Made by a program: the position numbers and the translations under genes
From: Linepithema humile
Taxonomy: Eukaryota; Arthropoda; Insecta; Hymenoptera; Formicidae
Length of the DNA stretch: 64,000 nucleotides
Direction of reading: 5' to 3'
Assembly (NCBI RefSeq): GCF_040581485.1
Contig: NC_090129.1
Span: 11,791,501 to 11,855,500 of the forward strand
Shown: positions 11,612 to 23,256 of the stretch, in pieces
Numbering within the stretch: the stretch's first letter is position 1
How the letters are laid out: each line of letters begins with the position of its first letter
Notes under the pieces: generated by a model
Seen by the model: the letters and a program-made list of their open reading frames with translations, nothing else
Database searches by the model: none
What the model was told of the DNA's origin: nothing

Positions 11612-11780
11612 TTAGAATTAGAGACCGGACCGGAACCGGAAAAAAAGTAAAAAAAAATACTGCAAATAATATTTAACTGATAAAAAAAATAGTCAACTGC
11701 AGAAAACATTTTGTGTTTGTTTATTTACTACAAAACGATTACGGTTCTGAGTAATTCCGGTCCGAGTCTGATTATATTTA
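11612..11780. repeat. Possible MITE with ~20 bp TIR
   Basis: GAATTAGAGACCGGACCGGAA at 11612 partly pairs with TTCCGGTCCGAGTCTGATT near 11757-11778. Only the ends match and no TSD is clear. Confidence 0.35.
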
Positions 11781-11846
11781 AGATATTTAAGATGTCTTGA
11801 TGTGTGTTCATATATGATTATGTATCTGAAAAAAAAGAACGAGCAA

Positions 11847-14544
11847 TTAATCAAAGAATAAAACTATAAATATTTTAAAAAAAGTACAAATCAAGTTTAT
11901 TATGTTTAAATTATTATTACTTTCAATTGAATCGATATCTTGAAATTTGGCAAAGTTTGATTTTTTGTTCTTAAATACCAATGGCTTCTGTAAAACAGTT
12001 GAAGTTACAGATGTAACAGTTGAAACTATTGATGGATCTGCTACTGTTGTCTCCTTTTCTGTCCTAAATAAAGTAAACAAACAAATTTTTTTACTTATAT
12101 TTTTATGGAAATAAATAATTACACAATTTCTGGTCATTATTATGAAATAATTACCAAAAATTGTATTGCTTTTTTATTTATATTTTTAGTAAAATCTGAA
12201 ATTTTAATTGACCTCTGCGATATATTTTTATATTTATATTTCTTCGAGTGTTTTGCACGAGAGGATGTACTTCTTCCTCCTCCAAGATCTAGCGCTCGAT
12301 CTGAGAGATAAGCTGGCAGTGATTTGATCATTTGATCAATGTCACCTTCATAATTATCATTTTTCAATCGCTCTCTGAACAAGTCTATAAAATAAAAAAC
12401 AAGAGATAAATAATAATAAGAAAAAGATAGTATTTCTTTCATAACAATTGAATATTTACTTTGAGCTAGCATCAGGAATCCAAGTGGAAATTTTTTTAAT
12501 CCTTCTTTTCTAGGATAAATCCTCATTAATTTAGCATCTTCGCCGAAAACTCCAATAAGAAGGGCTGCAGCCCAGTCGCAATCATTTTTTGCTGCTTTCA
12601 TAGCTGCGAAACCTGCATTTGTGCAATAGAAACCACTGCCAAGATGAACCTGATAAAATAAAATAATTAGTTGCAAAATGTTTTATAAAAAAAACTACTA
12701 CAAAAAAATTAACTTACCTTATTTTCTATTTCTGAAGACATACTGCTGGTGCTGAGTCTATCTCCAAAGTTGCATATCTTTTCTGTAAAATTATAATCAA
12801 TTTTATATTTATTTATTATAACAATTAGTGTTAAAACAATGCCTATGAATAAATTATGTACGATTAAGCTAAAAGCAATTTGTGAATATCCTAGAAAGAT
12901 GGATTATTTTTTAGAAACTAACGTATCAATATTACCAAAAAAAAAAAAAAAAATTGCTTGGATTTATGAACTTCTTATAATGGATGCATTTAGTATGACA
13001 ACAGCTCATTGAAAGCATACTGAACAGCTGTTCGTGATTAGTATATGATTTTAGATTTTAGACTTTAAATTAATTACAAACAATTGTTCACTAAAAGTGC
13101 TCAATAAGAGCTTGCTAAATGTATTCTAATCTAGAATAAATAGAAATGCTCGTTTCTTCAGCAATGCTGAATATTTGTAATTGCTTTTTGCTTTTAACTA
13201 GAGGCTGGTTCCGATATTCACTGCAAGTCTACGTTACGTATACTATAGATTTTCAGTACTTGCAGTTGCTTGCAGTGAATATCGGAACGCAGCCTAAGTG
13301 TGCACATAATTCACAAATAGCAAGTTGAATAAACTGTAACACAACATTGAACAATAATGTGAAATATTTATGAAAAAAATTGAAAAATATTAATAAAAAG
13401 TTAATATTTTTTAAAAACTATGAGTGAATGTAATTAAAAAGACAGATTTATTGACATGCATAGACATATCAAACAACTTGATGAACATGATTTGTTCGCA
13501 AAAAACTTTAAAATATTTAATAAGAAAACATTTTTTTAATGACAGCTATTATTAAAAGAAATATGTATTACATGCAAATGGTTTTAATTGTCGAAATATT
13601 TACGTACAATAATTATAAGTTTTCTCTTTCAAAGATATAGTGCAATTCAAATTTAAACTTAAATATACAAAAAATAATAAAAAAATAGAATACAATTATA
13701 TTATTAATTTTATATTTAAGTTTAAATTTTTATCATCTTGTTTTTTTTTGAAAGAGTTGATTATTGTATTGTACACAAATATTTTAATAATTAAAATCAT
13801 TGTTTATAAATGTCAAATACATTATTTATGAATGTAAGATAAAATTAATTGTTTCACTAACTCTACTCACCTAATAATAATTGAATTAAGTCGTAACATT
13901 CAGAATAATCTTGTGAATTATGTAACCATTCTGTAACATACAGAATATTATTTGAAGTGTTTGAATTAAACTTACTCAACATTTCCTCCATTCTACAAAC
14001 AGCTTCACACGCTTGTGAAAGTGGTTCTTTTACAATTCCTATAATATTTTCTTCGATAATCTTGCTACTGTTTTCTATTCTTTCTTCTATTTTTTCTTCC
14101 ATTTTCTGCACTTTTTCATTTAAAAGACTTTTCAATTCTTGAAGTGCAACAGACACATTACGATCAACTGATAATTTTTCTTGATATTGTGAATATTTCT
14201 TAGTAGTAGGTCCACTAGAATCTATTGTTATATTTTCAGAAAAATCTTTTTCATCAATATTTTTTTCGATATTATAATTACATAAAATTTTCTGATATTC
14301 TTCTGCTACTGCTTTTTTCTTCCCTTTTTTTAGTGTCTGCATATGCATAAAATATATTTTAAAGAAAAGAAGTTATTAAATATGTTTAATTATATAATGT
14401 ATTAAATGTCCATGCTTTAGTGGGTACATCTTAAACATTAAATGTTTATATTTCGAAAAGCGTCCTATGTCAAAATTTAAGAAATAGTTGAATCCTTTTT
14501 GTCAACTTTTCAGGTAGTACTAAATTTTCCCGTTATTTCTTTCT

Positions 14545-14580
<36 letters not shown>

Positions 14581-15220
14581 TTTACGCAAAGAATTCAATT
14601 ATATATATTTGTTGACAGAAAAGATTTAACTATTCCTTACATTTTGACATAGGTTGCTTTTAGATTTCGAAATATATATATATATAGCTATAACAAGTGC
14701 TCACATCTCACGATGTCCAGATGATTAACTTACTTACTGCTTTTTCACGATAAGCTGTAATTGAAGAAAATGCGTTTTGCTGTCTCTCATCTTGGGAAGT
14801 GTTATCAGGTTCGTCTAGTATATCTGAAGGCCATGCAGGCCAACCAATTCTTTTATTGTCCTGATTTAATTCTGTGACACTTCCTATGAAATAAGAATAT
14901 AATAACGAATTAATATATATCAGTTTATAAATGTTACAGAACATTTACTATTTTTTATAAAAATAATTTGTGTTAAGAATTATTTTGTAGATCATACCTG
15001 CTAACTTGCCAATATAGGCATAATATCTTTGTTCTTTTCCTTCTACATCATTCATTGCAGTTTTAACTGAATATAAAATATTGCTGTTGAAGTCTTTATA
15101 GTGCTTGGGAGAAAATTGATTGCCCTCTTGAGTTTTAATTTTACGTACCAAAATATCTTCCACATCACCATTGTAATATTTAACCTTGGCATACCACTTT
15201 TTATAATCCGTGGAAGCCAT
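11847..15220 (-). CDS. BEN-like accessory protein of the CACTA-like element, seven exons
   Basis: The start ATG is at 15218-15220 (MASTDYKKWYAKVKYYNGD). Exons on the minus strand: 14998-15220, 14738-14883, 13871-14336, 12718-12782, 12460-12649, 12213-12384 and 11847-12063. All introns are GT-AG and all junction phases agree, giving 492 codons with no stop. Exon 3 has a coiled-coil-like Glu/Lys stretch (EKVQKMEEKIEERIEN). Exon 5 reads VHLGSGFYC, then CDWAAALLIGVFGEDAKL, which resembles a BEN domain, a DNA/protein-binding fold. The role is probably assisting the transposase or binding element ends (inference). It is divergently transcribed from the transposase across a ~405 bp gap. Confidence 0.7.
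13202..13295. mobile_element. 94 bp foldback MITE
   Basis: AGGCTGGTTCCGATATTCAC at the left and its near-complement (GTGAATATCGGAACGCAGCCT) at the right. It lies in intron 3 of the BEN-like gene. Confidence 0.65.
14452..14672. mobile_element. ~220 bp foldback MITE
   Basis: ATTTCGAAAAGCGTCCTATG, with TCAAAATTTAAG behind it, pairs imperfectly with CTTACATTTTGACATAGG through TTTCGAAAT at the right; arms about 60 bp. A (TA)n run lies in the loop. It is in intron 2 of the BEN-like gene. Confidence 0.65.
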
Positions 15221-15625
15221 TATATTAAAACACAATAAAACACGTGATGTTAAACAAAACGTATTATTATTTTGTATTTTCTTACAGAGAAAGTAATGTT
15301 TTCTGTAATATTTAAATGATTGACACAAATCAATTTAATTTTCTTGATAGGTTATCACTTTGTTGGCGCGTTTTGGCACTTGGCACGTCTTGCACTTGCA
15401 CGTGTTAACACGTAAGCCACGTAAGCAACGTGTGTTTCATTGTTAGGTTAGGTTAGGTTAGTCTCTTTTGCGCATGCCATGCGGTATCAATAGAAATGAT
15501 GGGACGATTAGACGCCAGTCTTTATTAAATTATAAAAGTGGGTGTTTTATATGGAATTTTTCTTGGTCCACCCCCCTTTACAAATTATTTAAAACATATA
15601 TATATATATACATATATCATAAAGC
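15221..15625. promoter_or_regulatory. Shared intergenic promoter region of the CACTA-like gene pair
   Basis: The two genes start back to back, with ATG on the minus strand at 15220 and on the plus strand at 15626. The gap holds CACGTG-like words (CACGTGTTAACACGT near 15400), a short (TTAGG)4 run at 15443-15461 and a (TA)n-rich plus-strand segment at about 15597-15617 that could serve as a TATA region. Bidirectional control is inference from geometry. Confidence 0.5.
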
Positions 15626-18600
15626 ATGAAATACAAGCAGTATCTTTTCAAAGATGTTCCTATTCCTCGTAGTACTGCATATCGACAGAAAAATCGGACT
15701 ACCAAGACTGTTGTGCAGGTTAAGTATAATATTTCAAGTAATTTGAAGTATATATATTTCTTTAAAAAAGAATTTGTTTTGATATATTTTTTTCACATAA
15801 AAAAGTTTTTACAAAAGCAATAAACTAATAATATTTTTTTCCACTTATACTGATAAGTCAGTCATTCTACCAAAACTCTAAGTTTTGTAAAAACTTTTTT
15901 GTAAAAAAAGAATATTAATTATTATCTGTTTCTTTTATTTCAGGAACATATAGAACATGATGATGAAATTATGTCAAGTGAAAATAATGATAAAATTATG
16001 TTAAGTGAAAATGATATTATGTCAAGTGAAGATGTCATTATTTTTAGTGAACATGATGATGATATGTTAAATGAAAATGATACTTGTCTTAACAGCATCC
16101 ACAGTTCTAAAGAAATTCTTGTGAATGTGATGGATAAGGTAATAATGTAATATGCAAAATAATATTTTGAATGTATTAGTGCACACGTATATTAAAGTAC
16201 TATTGTGTACAAATTTATAATAACATAAATAAATAAAACAAGATTATTAATATTACAAATTACTTTTTTAATTATTTATTATTAAATAAGTAAAACTTAA
16301 ATTTCTTAAAAAAATAATAACTTGTATAATTAATTATCAATCTTATTATTATAATTGTACATTTATACAGCTTTTACTGCATTAGTGCATTTAACCAAAT
16401 TAACTGTAACATTTCTAGAAGAGAAATAAAAATTTTTTTTGCTTATAACATTTATTTTTTATATTTCACAATTGATATTAATTTTATATGAAAATATTTA
16501 TGCCTCTCTGTAATTTTTCAGGAATCTGAATTATGTTCTTCAACAAATAATCATTCTGGAGGAGAGGAAGAATCTGAAGCATCTTTCTGTCAACAATTTT
16601 GTCGCATTAATAAAGAACAAAATTTTTGGGAAGAAAAATCACATCAGAAACGTACCATTTGTCCGTGTACAAAATCAACTGCAGAAGACGTTATGCTTAT
16701 GTGTTTGACTCTAGGATTAAGATATAATTTATCGTGGCTAGCACAAGTAGACATTTTAAAAATGATAAATACAATGTATGGATATGAAACAATTCCAAGC
16801 TCCAAGTACATGTATTTTAATCATATAGATCGATCAGGTGATATTTTCAAATATCACATTTTTTGTCCAGAATGTGAAAAATATTATGGAAATAAGAATA
16901 ACTTAACAGAATCTATCGATTGCAACTGTGGAAATGTTATCAGTGTTAACTCCTCAAATTATTTTTTATCCATAGATTTAGAATCTCAATTCAAGAGACT
17001 TCTTAAAAATACAACAATTGTTGATTCCCTTCTAACTTATAGATTTAATCGTTCAAAAATTAACGATATTGCTTTAGAAGATATCTATGATGGAGCAGAA
17101 TATAGAAAACACTTTGATAATGGAAATATTCTTTCACATCTTTATAATTTCTCGTACTCGTTTAATACTGATGGTATTCCTATGGGTAAATCTTGTGGCA
17201 AAACAATATGGCCCATTTATATTACGATAAATGAACTGCCGCCAAAAGAAAGGAGTAAACACATCTTACTTGCTGGATTGTATGTTGGTAAAAATGATCC
17301 AAACCAAAATGTCTTTTTACAACCTTTTATTGAACAAGCTAATAAATTATCTCTTTATGGCTTTCATTGGAATCACAATGGAAAAGATGTAATAAGCAAA
17401 GTGATTCCTTTGTGCGCTATAGTTGATTCGGTAGCTCGATTTAAAATGTTAAATATGTCTGGGATCAATTCTTATTATGCATGTACATTTTGTTATCAAA
17501 AAGCTGAACGTACAGTGAAAGGGCAGAGATTCCCTTTATGTACATATAGAGCACCTGATCGAACAACAGAGTCTACTATAAAAGATATCGAGAAAGTATA
17601 TGAAAAACGAAACGAACGTAATGATAGGAAACGATATGTGAAAGGCGTAAAGGGGCCAACAGTATTATTACAATTACATTTCTTTGATTTGATAACTGGA
17701 TTTGTGCCCGATTATATGCATTGTATTCTTTTGGGTGTGATTCGATTACATACAGAATTACTTTTTGACTCTTCTCGTAAAAATTTTTGGAAAAACATGG
17801 AAAATGATGAAATAGCTATGAAGCATTTAATATCTGCCATTGATGAACGTTTCACTAACATATGTGCTTTGACTTCTATCACCCGATCTGTTCGTTCTCT
17901 TTCACAAATAAATATTTGGAAAGCGTCTGAATGGAGATCTTGGCTAATATTTTATTGTATACCGTGCTTGAAAGGTTTTTTAAAAAAAAAATATTTGAAG
18001 CATCTTGCTATGTTATCAAAATCTACAAATATACTTTTGCAAAAGTCTGTTACAAAACAAAATGTGCTAAAGGCACACGAATTATTTTTGACTTATGTTT
18101 TCTTATTTAACAAGTATTTTGGTGTTACATCAATGGTATTAAATGTACATCTTTTAACTCACATTGCACAAAATGTTTTAAATTGGGGTCCTCTTTGGAC
18201 TCATAATGCTTTTGTATATGAAGGACAGAATCGTCATCTGCTGCAATTGTTACAAAGTCCACGTTATGTTGTAAAGCAAATAGCTCGCAAGTTTTTGATA
18301 TTTAGTGATTTACCAATTTTGTGCAATGAGTTAGTATCAACAAAATCAATAATAAAATTTTGTGAAAATATTATTCAAACTAAATTGCAACATTTTATAA
18401 GATGCGAAGGAGTAGTTCTTTTAGGTAAAAAAGAAATATGTACATTTTCATCTGAGGAATATATATGCGTTAAAGAATACAATTTTAATTTAGAAAATTG
18501 TACATTGTTTAAAAAAATGTTATATAATGGTGTAAGATTTTGTTCTGAAGTTTATGCAGCTAATAAGAAACATAATGACTCATATATTTTGACTTGTTAT

Positions 18601-18855
18601 GAAATAATTGCCGTTATAAAAAAAATTATATATGTATCCGATTCAAAAGTATTAATTTTAGTGCAAGAGGTTGTGGTGCAAAAGGAACCTTTGTTGTTTG
18701 ATCAAGATTTTAAATATACTCAAGTTAAACGATTCACAGGTTATGGTAAATTTTTTTGTATTGAACCTGTTGAAATAGATGCTCAATGCGTATTTATAGA
18801 TCTTATAAACGATAAATATCTATGTAAAATGCCATTTGGTTGTTATGGTGATTAA
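15626..18855 (+). CDS. tnp2-type (CACTA/EnSpm-like) transposase, three exons
   Basis: Exons 15626-15718, 15944-16138 and 16522-18855 join in frame at GT-AG introns to give 873 residues with no internal stop. Exon 2 is acidic with repeated MSSEN/MLSEND strings. Exon 3 carries a Cys cluster (CPECEKYY through CNCG, about residues 210-235). It continues with DGIPMGKSCGKTIWPIYI (about 313), LLAGLYVGKN, DSVARFKMLNM followed by C-x2-C (about 400-420), DYMHCILLGV (about 493) and LNVHLLTHIAQNV, then WGPLWTHNAFVYEGQNR (about 640-665). These strings match the tnp2-like/DUF1258 transposase group of animals. It should cut and join the CCCTGGTG ends. The start codon opens a frame that leads directly into the first donor. 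Confidence 0.8.
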
Positions 18856-19407
18856 TGATGACGCATTTCATTTTATTGTCACATAATATTAAGTAGCATT
18901 TCATGTCTATATATTTAAATATGTATATCTTAATGTAATAATAAATTGAAAAAAATATTACTCTAAATCTTGATTACTTTAACCCAATAAAAGTTCTATA
19001 AACATTTTCTTGAATCCATTTTTTAATAGTAGCAATGCATAGTTTTCAATAAAAACGGGTTAAAATAAAGAAATTACAAAAATATTCTTCCAACATAATA
19101 TCGTACATGAGAACTAATAATTAAAGAAGAAATAAAATTGTTTCCTTTTTTCTAAAGTTTTTAAACTTTCACTTTTATAATTTTGTTATTAATTTAAATA
19201 AATCTTTTAAATAATACATTATATGATAAATTTTGCTCTTAATTATCTGAAATACTTCCGGTTTTTTTTTTTTTTTTATAAATTAAAGCAATTAGTAAAG
19301 TTCCTAAAGCTTCAAATTAAAAAAAAAAAAAAAAACGTAAAAAAACGCTTAACGCACAATTTAAAAAAATATTAATTAAAAACATAAATGAAAAATTTCA
19401 TCTCAGA

Positions 19408-19865
19408 AATGTATACAAAGCGTATCGGAATGCTCTGTATATTCTTTGAGAAATGTTTGGGAAGCGTGAACAAAGCGTTTCTTAATATTCATTATTAAAG
19501 TGTAAAGAAAGTGTATTTTAATGCTTCGTATACATTTTGTGGAATGTTTGAAAAGTGTAAACAAAGCGTTTCTTAATATAAATTTTCGAAGTGTAAAGAA
19601 AGTGTATCTGAATGCTTCATACACATTTTGTGGAACGTTTAAGAAGCGTAAACAAAGCGCTTCTTAATATAAATTTTTAAAATGTAAAGAAAGCGTATCG
19701 GAATGCTTCGTATACATTTTGTGGAACGTTTGAGAAGCGTAAACAAAGCGTTTCTTAATATAAATTTTTGAAGTGTAAAGAAAGTGTATCGGAATGCTTC
19801 GTATACATTTTGTGCAACGTTCAGGAAACGTTAAAGAAACATGAATTATTGGAGAGTATAGAAAA
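19408..19865. repeat. 91-bp tandem array, right subterminal repeats of the CACTA-like element
   Basis: About five units with a period of 91 bp: TGTAAAGAAAGTGTAT recurs at 19501, 19592, 19683 and 19774. Each unit contains GTATACATTTTGTGGAACG and AAGCGTAAACAAAGCG. They lie just inside the right TIR and likely bind the transposase. Confidence 0.85.
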
Positions 19866-20106
19866 TGTAATAAAACACTTCATACATGTTTTATGGAGCG
19901 TTTAAGAAACGTGTATAAAGCTTCGAAATCATGAAGAGTTAATGGAAAGTCAATGAAACTTCTAAGAAGCGTAAATTCTATTCATTCACGCTTCTTTGAC
20001 GCTTCGTAAAGCTTTTCATTTTCACCAGGGTGCTGATCGAAAGTCTCAATGGAAACAAAGCTTAAAAATTAATAGTTTTTCGTCTAGAGATATTTTAAAA
20101 GTCTTT

Positions 20107-20551
20107 GGCTGGCGTCACATAGAACCCGTAATCCGTAATCCGCACCGGAAGTCCGCAAAAGTTACTAGGGATTGCGTCCGTAACGTTACGTATGTTTTTT
20201 CTCCTTGTGTCCCATGGAGCCGTAAATACACACGTAACGGTATTACTATTTTTTATTTAACAAATTATAATTGTTTATTTGTATTTTATTCATAAGAAAA
20301 CTACAGAATATATTATAATTTTAACAAAAATTTTAATTAAATCGTCAAATTTAGTTAAATAAATAAAATTAAAAAAAGCATTACTAGTAATAACTAGTAA
20401 CTTTTAGTAACTTTTACGGAAATTTCATGGAATTACGGCTCCATGGGACACAAGGAGATAAAACACACGTAACGTTACGGACGCAATCCCTAGTAACTTT
20501 TGCGGACTTTCGGTGCGGATTACGGATTACGGGTTCTATGTGACGCCGGCC
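20107..20551. mobile_element. 445 bp foldback MITE with TTT target
   Basis: GGCTGGCGTCACATAGAACC at the left and the complement ending GACGCCGGCC at 20551; arms about 130 bp. TTT flanks both sides. The target is proven by the left TIR of the host element, which carries the uninterrupted sequence (AAAGTTAAAGACTTTT). Confidence 0.85.
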
Positions 20552-21289
20552 TTTAACTTTTAACTTTTGCTATGCTGTGATGACATAGCCGTGATATAAT
20601 GCCGTCTAATGTGATGCTGTGTGTGTGAGTGGATGTGTGCATATGTGTGGGTATATGCTGTGTTGTGTATATACACACGCGCGTACACACCCACCACTCA
20701 CTCGCATACACACCTACACGATACATGCAGCACACACACGCACGCACATACACGCATATGCACGCACAGGCGCGCATACGCACGCACACGCATGCGCACC
20801 CGCTCCGTACTCCGTACCCGCCATATTCAAATAAAAATTATTTATCTTGCGTTTTAAACAAAAACAAATGTTGGAATTATAAATTTAACCGATTATTAAT
20901 AATGTACAAACGACGTACAAACGATTAAGCACGATAAATTCATAAGTTATAGTTTACGTGACGTAATTGCGACATAGAGGGGGCTAACTATCATTGGCAC
21001 AGTTACGAAAACTTTGTAATTTTTTTTTAAATTAACGAAAAATGTACAAACAATAAAAATCATAGTACATTCATGTACAAACAATGTACAATCCGAATAT
21101 ATAAATGTTTTTACGATTTGCGTTAGGGGGGGGGGGGCAACTATATAGACCTGGCGGTAACACGTAGTGTTCGCACCTTTACGCGAGACTCAATCGGTAA
21201 GATTCACGAACCAATGAAAAGTAAAAGATCAGAAAAGAACGTGAAACACAAATGTTGTGTTTAATATAAAAATCGTAACCAAAATCCCT

Positions 21290-21530
21290 TTCTAATGGAT
21301 AGCGAATTTGAATGAGAGATCGTAAGGGAAGCAGTATCGCATTGATATTTTGTTGCTCCTTACACGAACAGCGTATATGAACGATAATTAGGACCGTATT
21401 CTAATGAATAATAAATTCAAATAATAAATCTTAAGGAAAGCAGAGTATCGCATCGATATTTTGTTGCGACTCTGCAAAACAACGTGTATAGTAATAATTA
21501 GGACCGTATTTTAATGAATAGTTAATTTAG
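21290..21530. repeat. Two tandem ~115 bp units in the LTR-like region
   Basis: AAGGRAAGCAG..TATCGCATYGATATTTTGTTG followed by AATTAGGACCGTATTYTAATGAATA occurs twice with about 85% identity by eye, at about 21310 and 21425. Confidence 0.7.
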
Positions 21531-22143
21531 ATAGAGACGAATAATGAATCCGAGTAAGACCACAAGAAAATGAATATGATAATAATACAGCAACGTAGTA
21601 AGAAATAGTAATCAACCATTGTGACTGACGTGTAATTATTTAAGTTTTATTATCTTGCAGTTGAAATAAAAGAATCGCTTAATACCATTAGAATGCATCA
21701 AATGTATTTTGACCGAAAATTTAAGAGAGTAACATTGGGTCTCGCTGATCATAAAAACTTTCTCCGTTTTCAGCGAGATTTTGCATATAATTAAGGTACC
21801 TGTCTTCGCATTCGTGACACTCGGAAATCGGTTGAATCAACGCGAGGTAGCGATGGCAAATAATGCAATGTAATCTTGGGCGGCGACGCCCGACGGATGC
21901 GTAATGCCTATCATTTAAAACTACGAATAAACTTTTATATTCGGTTCGCTAGCGATGCATTTTTTGCAAAGACGCTCTTTTGCCGTAGGATTCACGAAGC
22001 TGGTTTCACGAACGCAACTAGCTAAGGAGTACCTATAAAGATATTCCAATCGAGGCGACCGACAAGCGTAACGTTTCCCCACACACATATCAATTATTTA
22101 GGATTCGATTAATCAGACGGTTGATTTAATAAGCTGGTTATAA
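21531..22143. other. LTR-like region, no supported gene
   Basis: A 46-codon open stretch at about 21661-21798 follows an AG and ends in a stop, but has no recognisable motif. The rest shows no gene. Confidence 0.4.
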
Positions 22144-22530
22144 CTAACGTACGTATTCCGGGCCTCCGCCAAGTAGAACGCTGGTAGGGTCAAGAAGATT
22201 AACAACACTTCGTCCTTCTCGAGTTAATTGATTTGTTAGGCTTATAAAATGATTGAGACACGCGAGACAGTGACGGACTGGAAAAGGTTGAGATACGTTC
22301 TGGCCACAAACACGACACTTTGCTAATGGAACTATAGAACCGATATTCAAATGATATCCGAGGACGTGTTCAAAATCATTGCGCGTTGGTTCTGATAAAT
22401 CGTGATAACAATTGAGGCACAATATCGTGCCAGTATTTCTATTCAAGCACGCGTTATCCAAGATACAGTACACGAAACGACAATTACAATTTGAGTCTGG
22501 GCGCAAAGATGTTACTTCGGTATCTGGCAT
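22144..22530 (-). CDS. Unrecognised 128-aa Cys-rich protein
   Basis: Starts MPDTEVTSLRPDSNCNC at 22530. It has repeated Cys pairs (CNCRFVYCILDNAC, LCLNCYH, CRVCGQ, HCLAC), suggesting one or two zinc-binding knuckles, and ends GGGPEYVR. It lies about 700 bp downstream of a minus-strand TATA/initiator in the same LTR-like unit, so it may be the product of that transcript. I do not recognise the family. No start context decides the ATG, and it could also be an exon. Confidence 0.5.
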   Translation of the reverse strand: MPDTEVTSLRPDSNCNCRFVYCILDNACLNRNTGTILCLNCYHDLSEPTRNDFEHVLGYHLNIGSIVPLAKCRVCGQNVSQPFPVRHCLACLNHFISLTNQLTREGRSVVNLLDPTSVLLGGGPEYVR

Positions 22531-23071
22531 TTTCTCTTGCTCAGATTTTAACTTTAAACCTTCCCATGCAAATAAATTTGGAACGGACTCACCGGTGTCG
22601 ACTTGTATGGTACCTGAAGTCAGTGATGACTCAATCTAATTGTAAGGCGCCCGATCGGTTCCAGGATCGATCTTCCAATAGCAGGCTGATAGTCGTGTAG
22701 AGATGAATCTTCAGATGCGTCATTGTTGCTGGTTATCTTGCGGTCGAGGAATCACTGCACTAGAGTTATTTCGCGACACGTCTTTACCTTTTATTGTTCG
22801 TTGGAATTTAAGGATCGCACGCTAAATTGGAATAATGTTTAAGGATTTGAAATTAAAGATAAAATTCTCAAAGCAACCAAATAAATGTAATTATAAATGA
22901 AAATAAGAGTACATTGGTTAATAAATGAAATTACACTCAAATGAACTTATAAGATAAGAATTCTTACAAACATATAAGCACTTATGTTCTAGAAATGGAA
23001 CGCGCAGTTCGCGGATTAAGTAATTGAACGTATAAAATTGATAAACCGAACTTAAATTAACCGTATTGAAC

Positions 23072-23118
23072 TAGGACGAAACTAGAACTAGAATTAGAAT
23101 TAGAATTAGAATTAGACC
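23072..23118. repeat. (GAATTA)n simple repeat
   Basis: Imperfect AGAACTAGAATT then GAATTA units, in the presumed transcribed leader of the LTR-like unit. Confidence 0.8.
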
Positions 23119-23217
23119 GAGACTGAGTTAGAATTGAAATTGCGACTGCGAAAACTAACAACTTGACCGAAACTGACTCTCTGACTGAATATTGACGGCT
23201 TACTGAAAAATTGAATA

Positions 23218-23256
23218 CTGACTGACTCGGCGGCTTCGCAGGGCCCGTATTTATAC
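23218..23256 (-). promoter_or_regulatory. TATA box plus initiator (minus strand)
   Basis: GAGTATAAATACGGGCCC reads on the minus strand (TATA at 23249-23256). About 30 bp downstream is TCAGTCAGT (near 23217-23225), a good arthropod initiator. The spacing is that of a real core promoter and fits an LTR U3/R boundary. Confidence 0.65.

Larger units (their letters stand above)
10960..20030 (+). mobile_element. CACTA/EnSpm-like (tnp2-type) transposon, apparently complete
   Basis: TIRs are CCCTGGTGAAAAT at 10960 and its complement ending at 20030, flanked by TG on both sides. The flanks reconstruct exactly: joining 10959 to 20033 restores the inverted match between the two arms of the surrounding long-TIR element (ATTGATGCTGATCGAAAG). 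Inside are subterminal repeat arrays at both ends and two divergent spliced genes. CCCTGGTG ends resemble CACTA-type termini, and the transposase is tnp2-like. Small MITEs sit in its non-coding parts (11310, 13202, 14452). At 9,071 bp it is a full-length candidate autonomous element. Confidence 0.8.
9405..21152. mobile_element. Long-TIR element with 9-bp TSD (Mutator-like), hosting a CACTA element
   Basis: TIRs start AGGTCTATATAGTTG at 9405 and end with the complement at 21152. They are flanked by the 9-bp duplication GGCGGTAAC (9396-9404 and 21153-21161). The TIRs are about 680 bp: 9405 to about 10085 on the left, about 20031-21152 on the right. The right TIR carries two insertions: the CACTA element at 10960-20030 and a 445-bp MITE at 20107-20551. 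Removing both leaves about 2.2 kb. Long TIRs and a 9-bp TSD suggest Mutator, but no MuDR-type transposase remains, so this is inference. Confidence 0.7.

Noticed and set aside
15443..15461. Internal telomere sequence
   Set aside because: Only about four TTAGG units within a transposon promoter; too short to indicate a telomere fusion.
21661..21798. 46-codon open stretch after an AG
   Set aside because: Could be a last exon, but there is no partner exon or recognisable motif.
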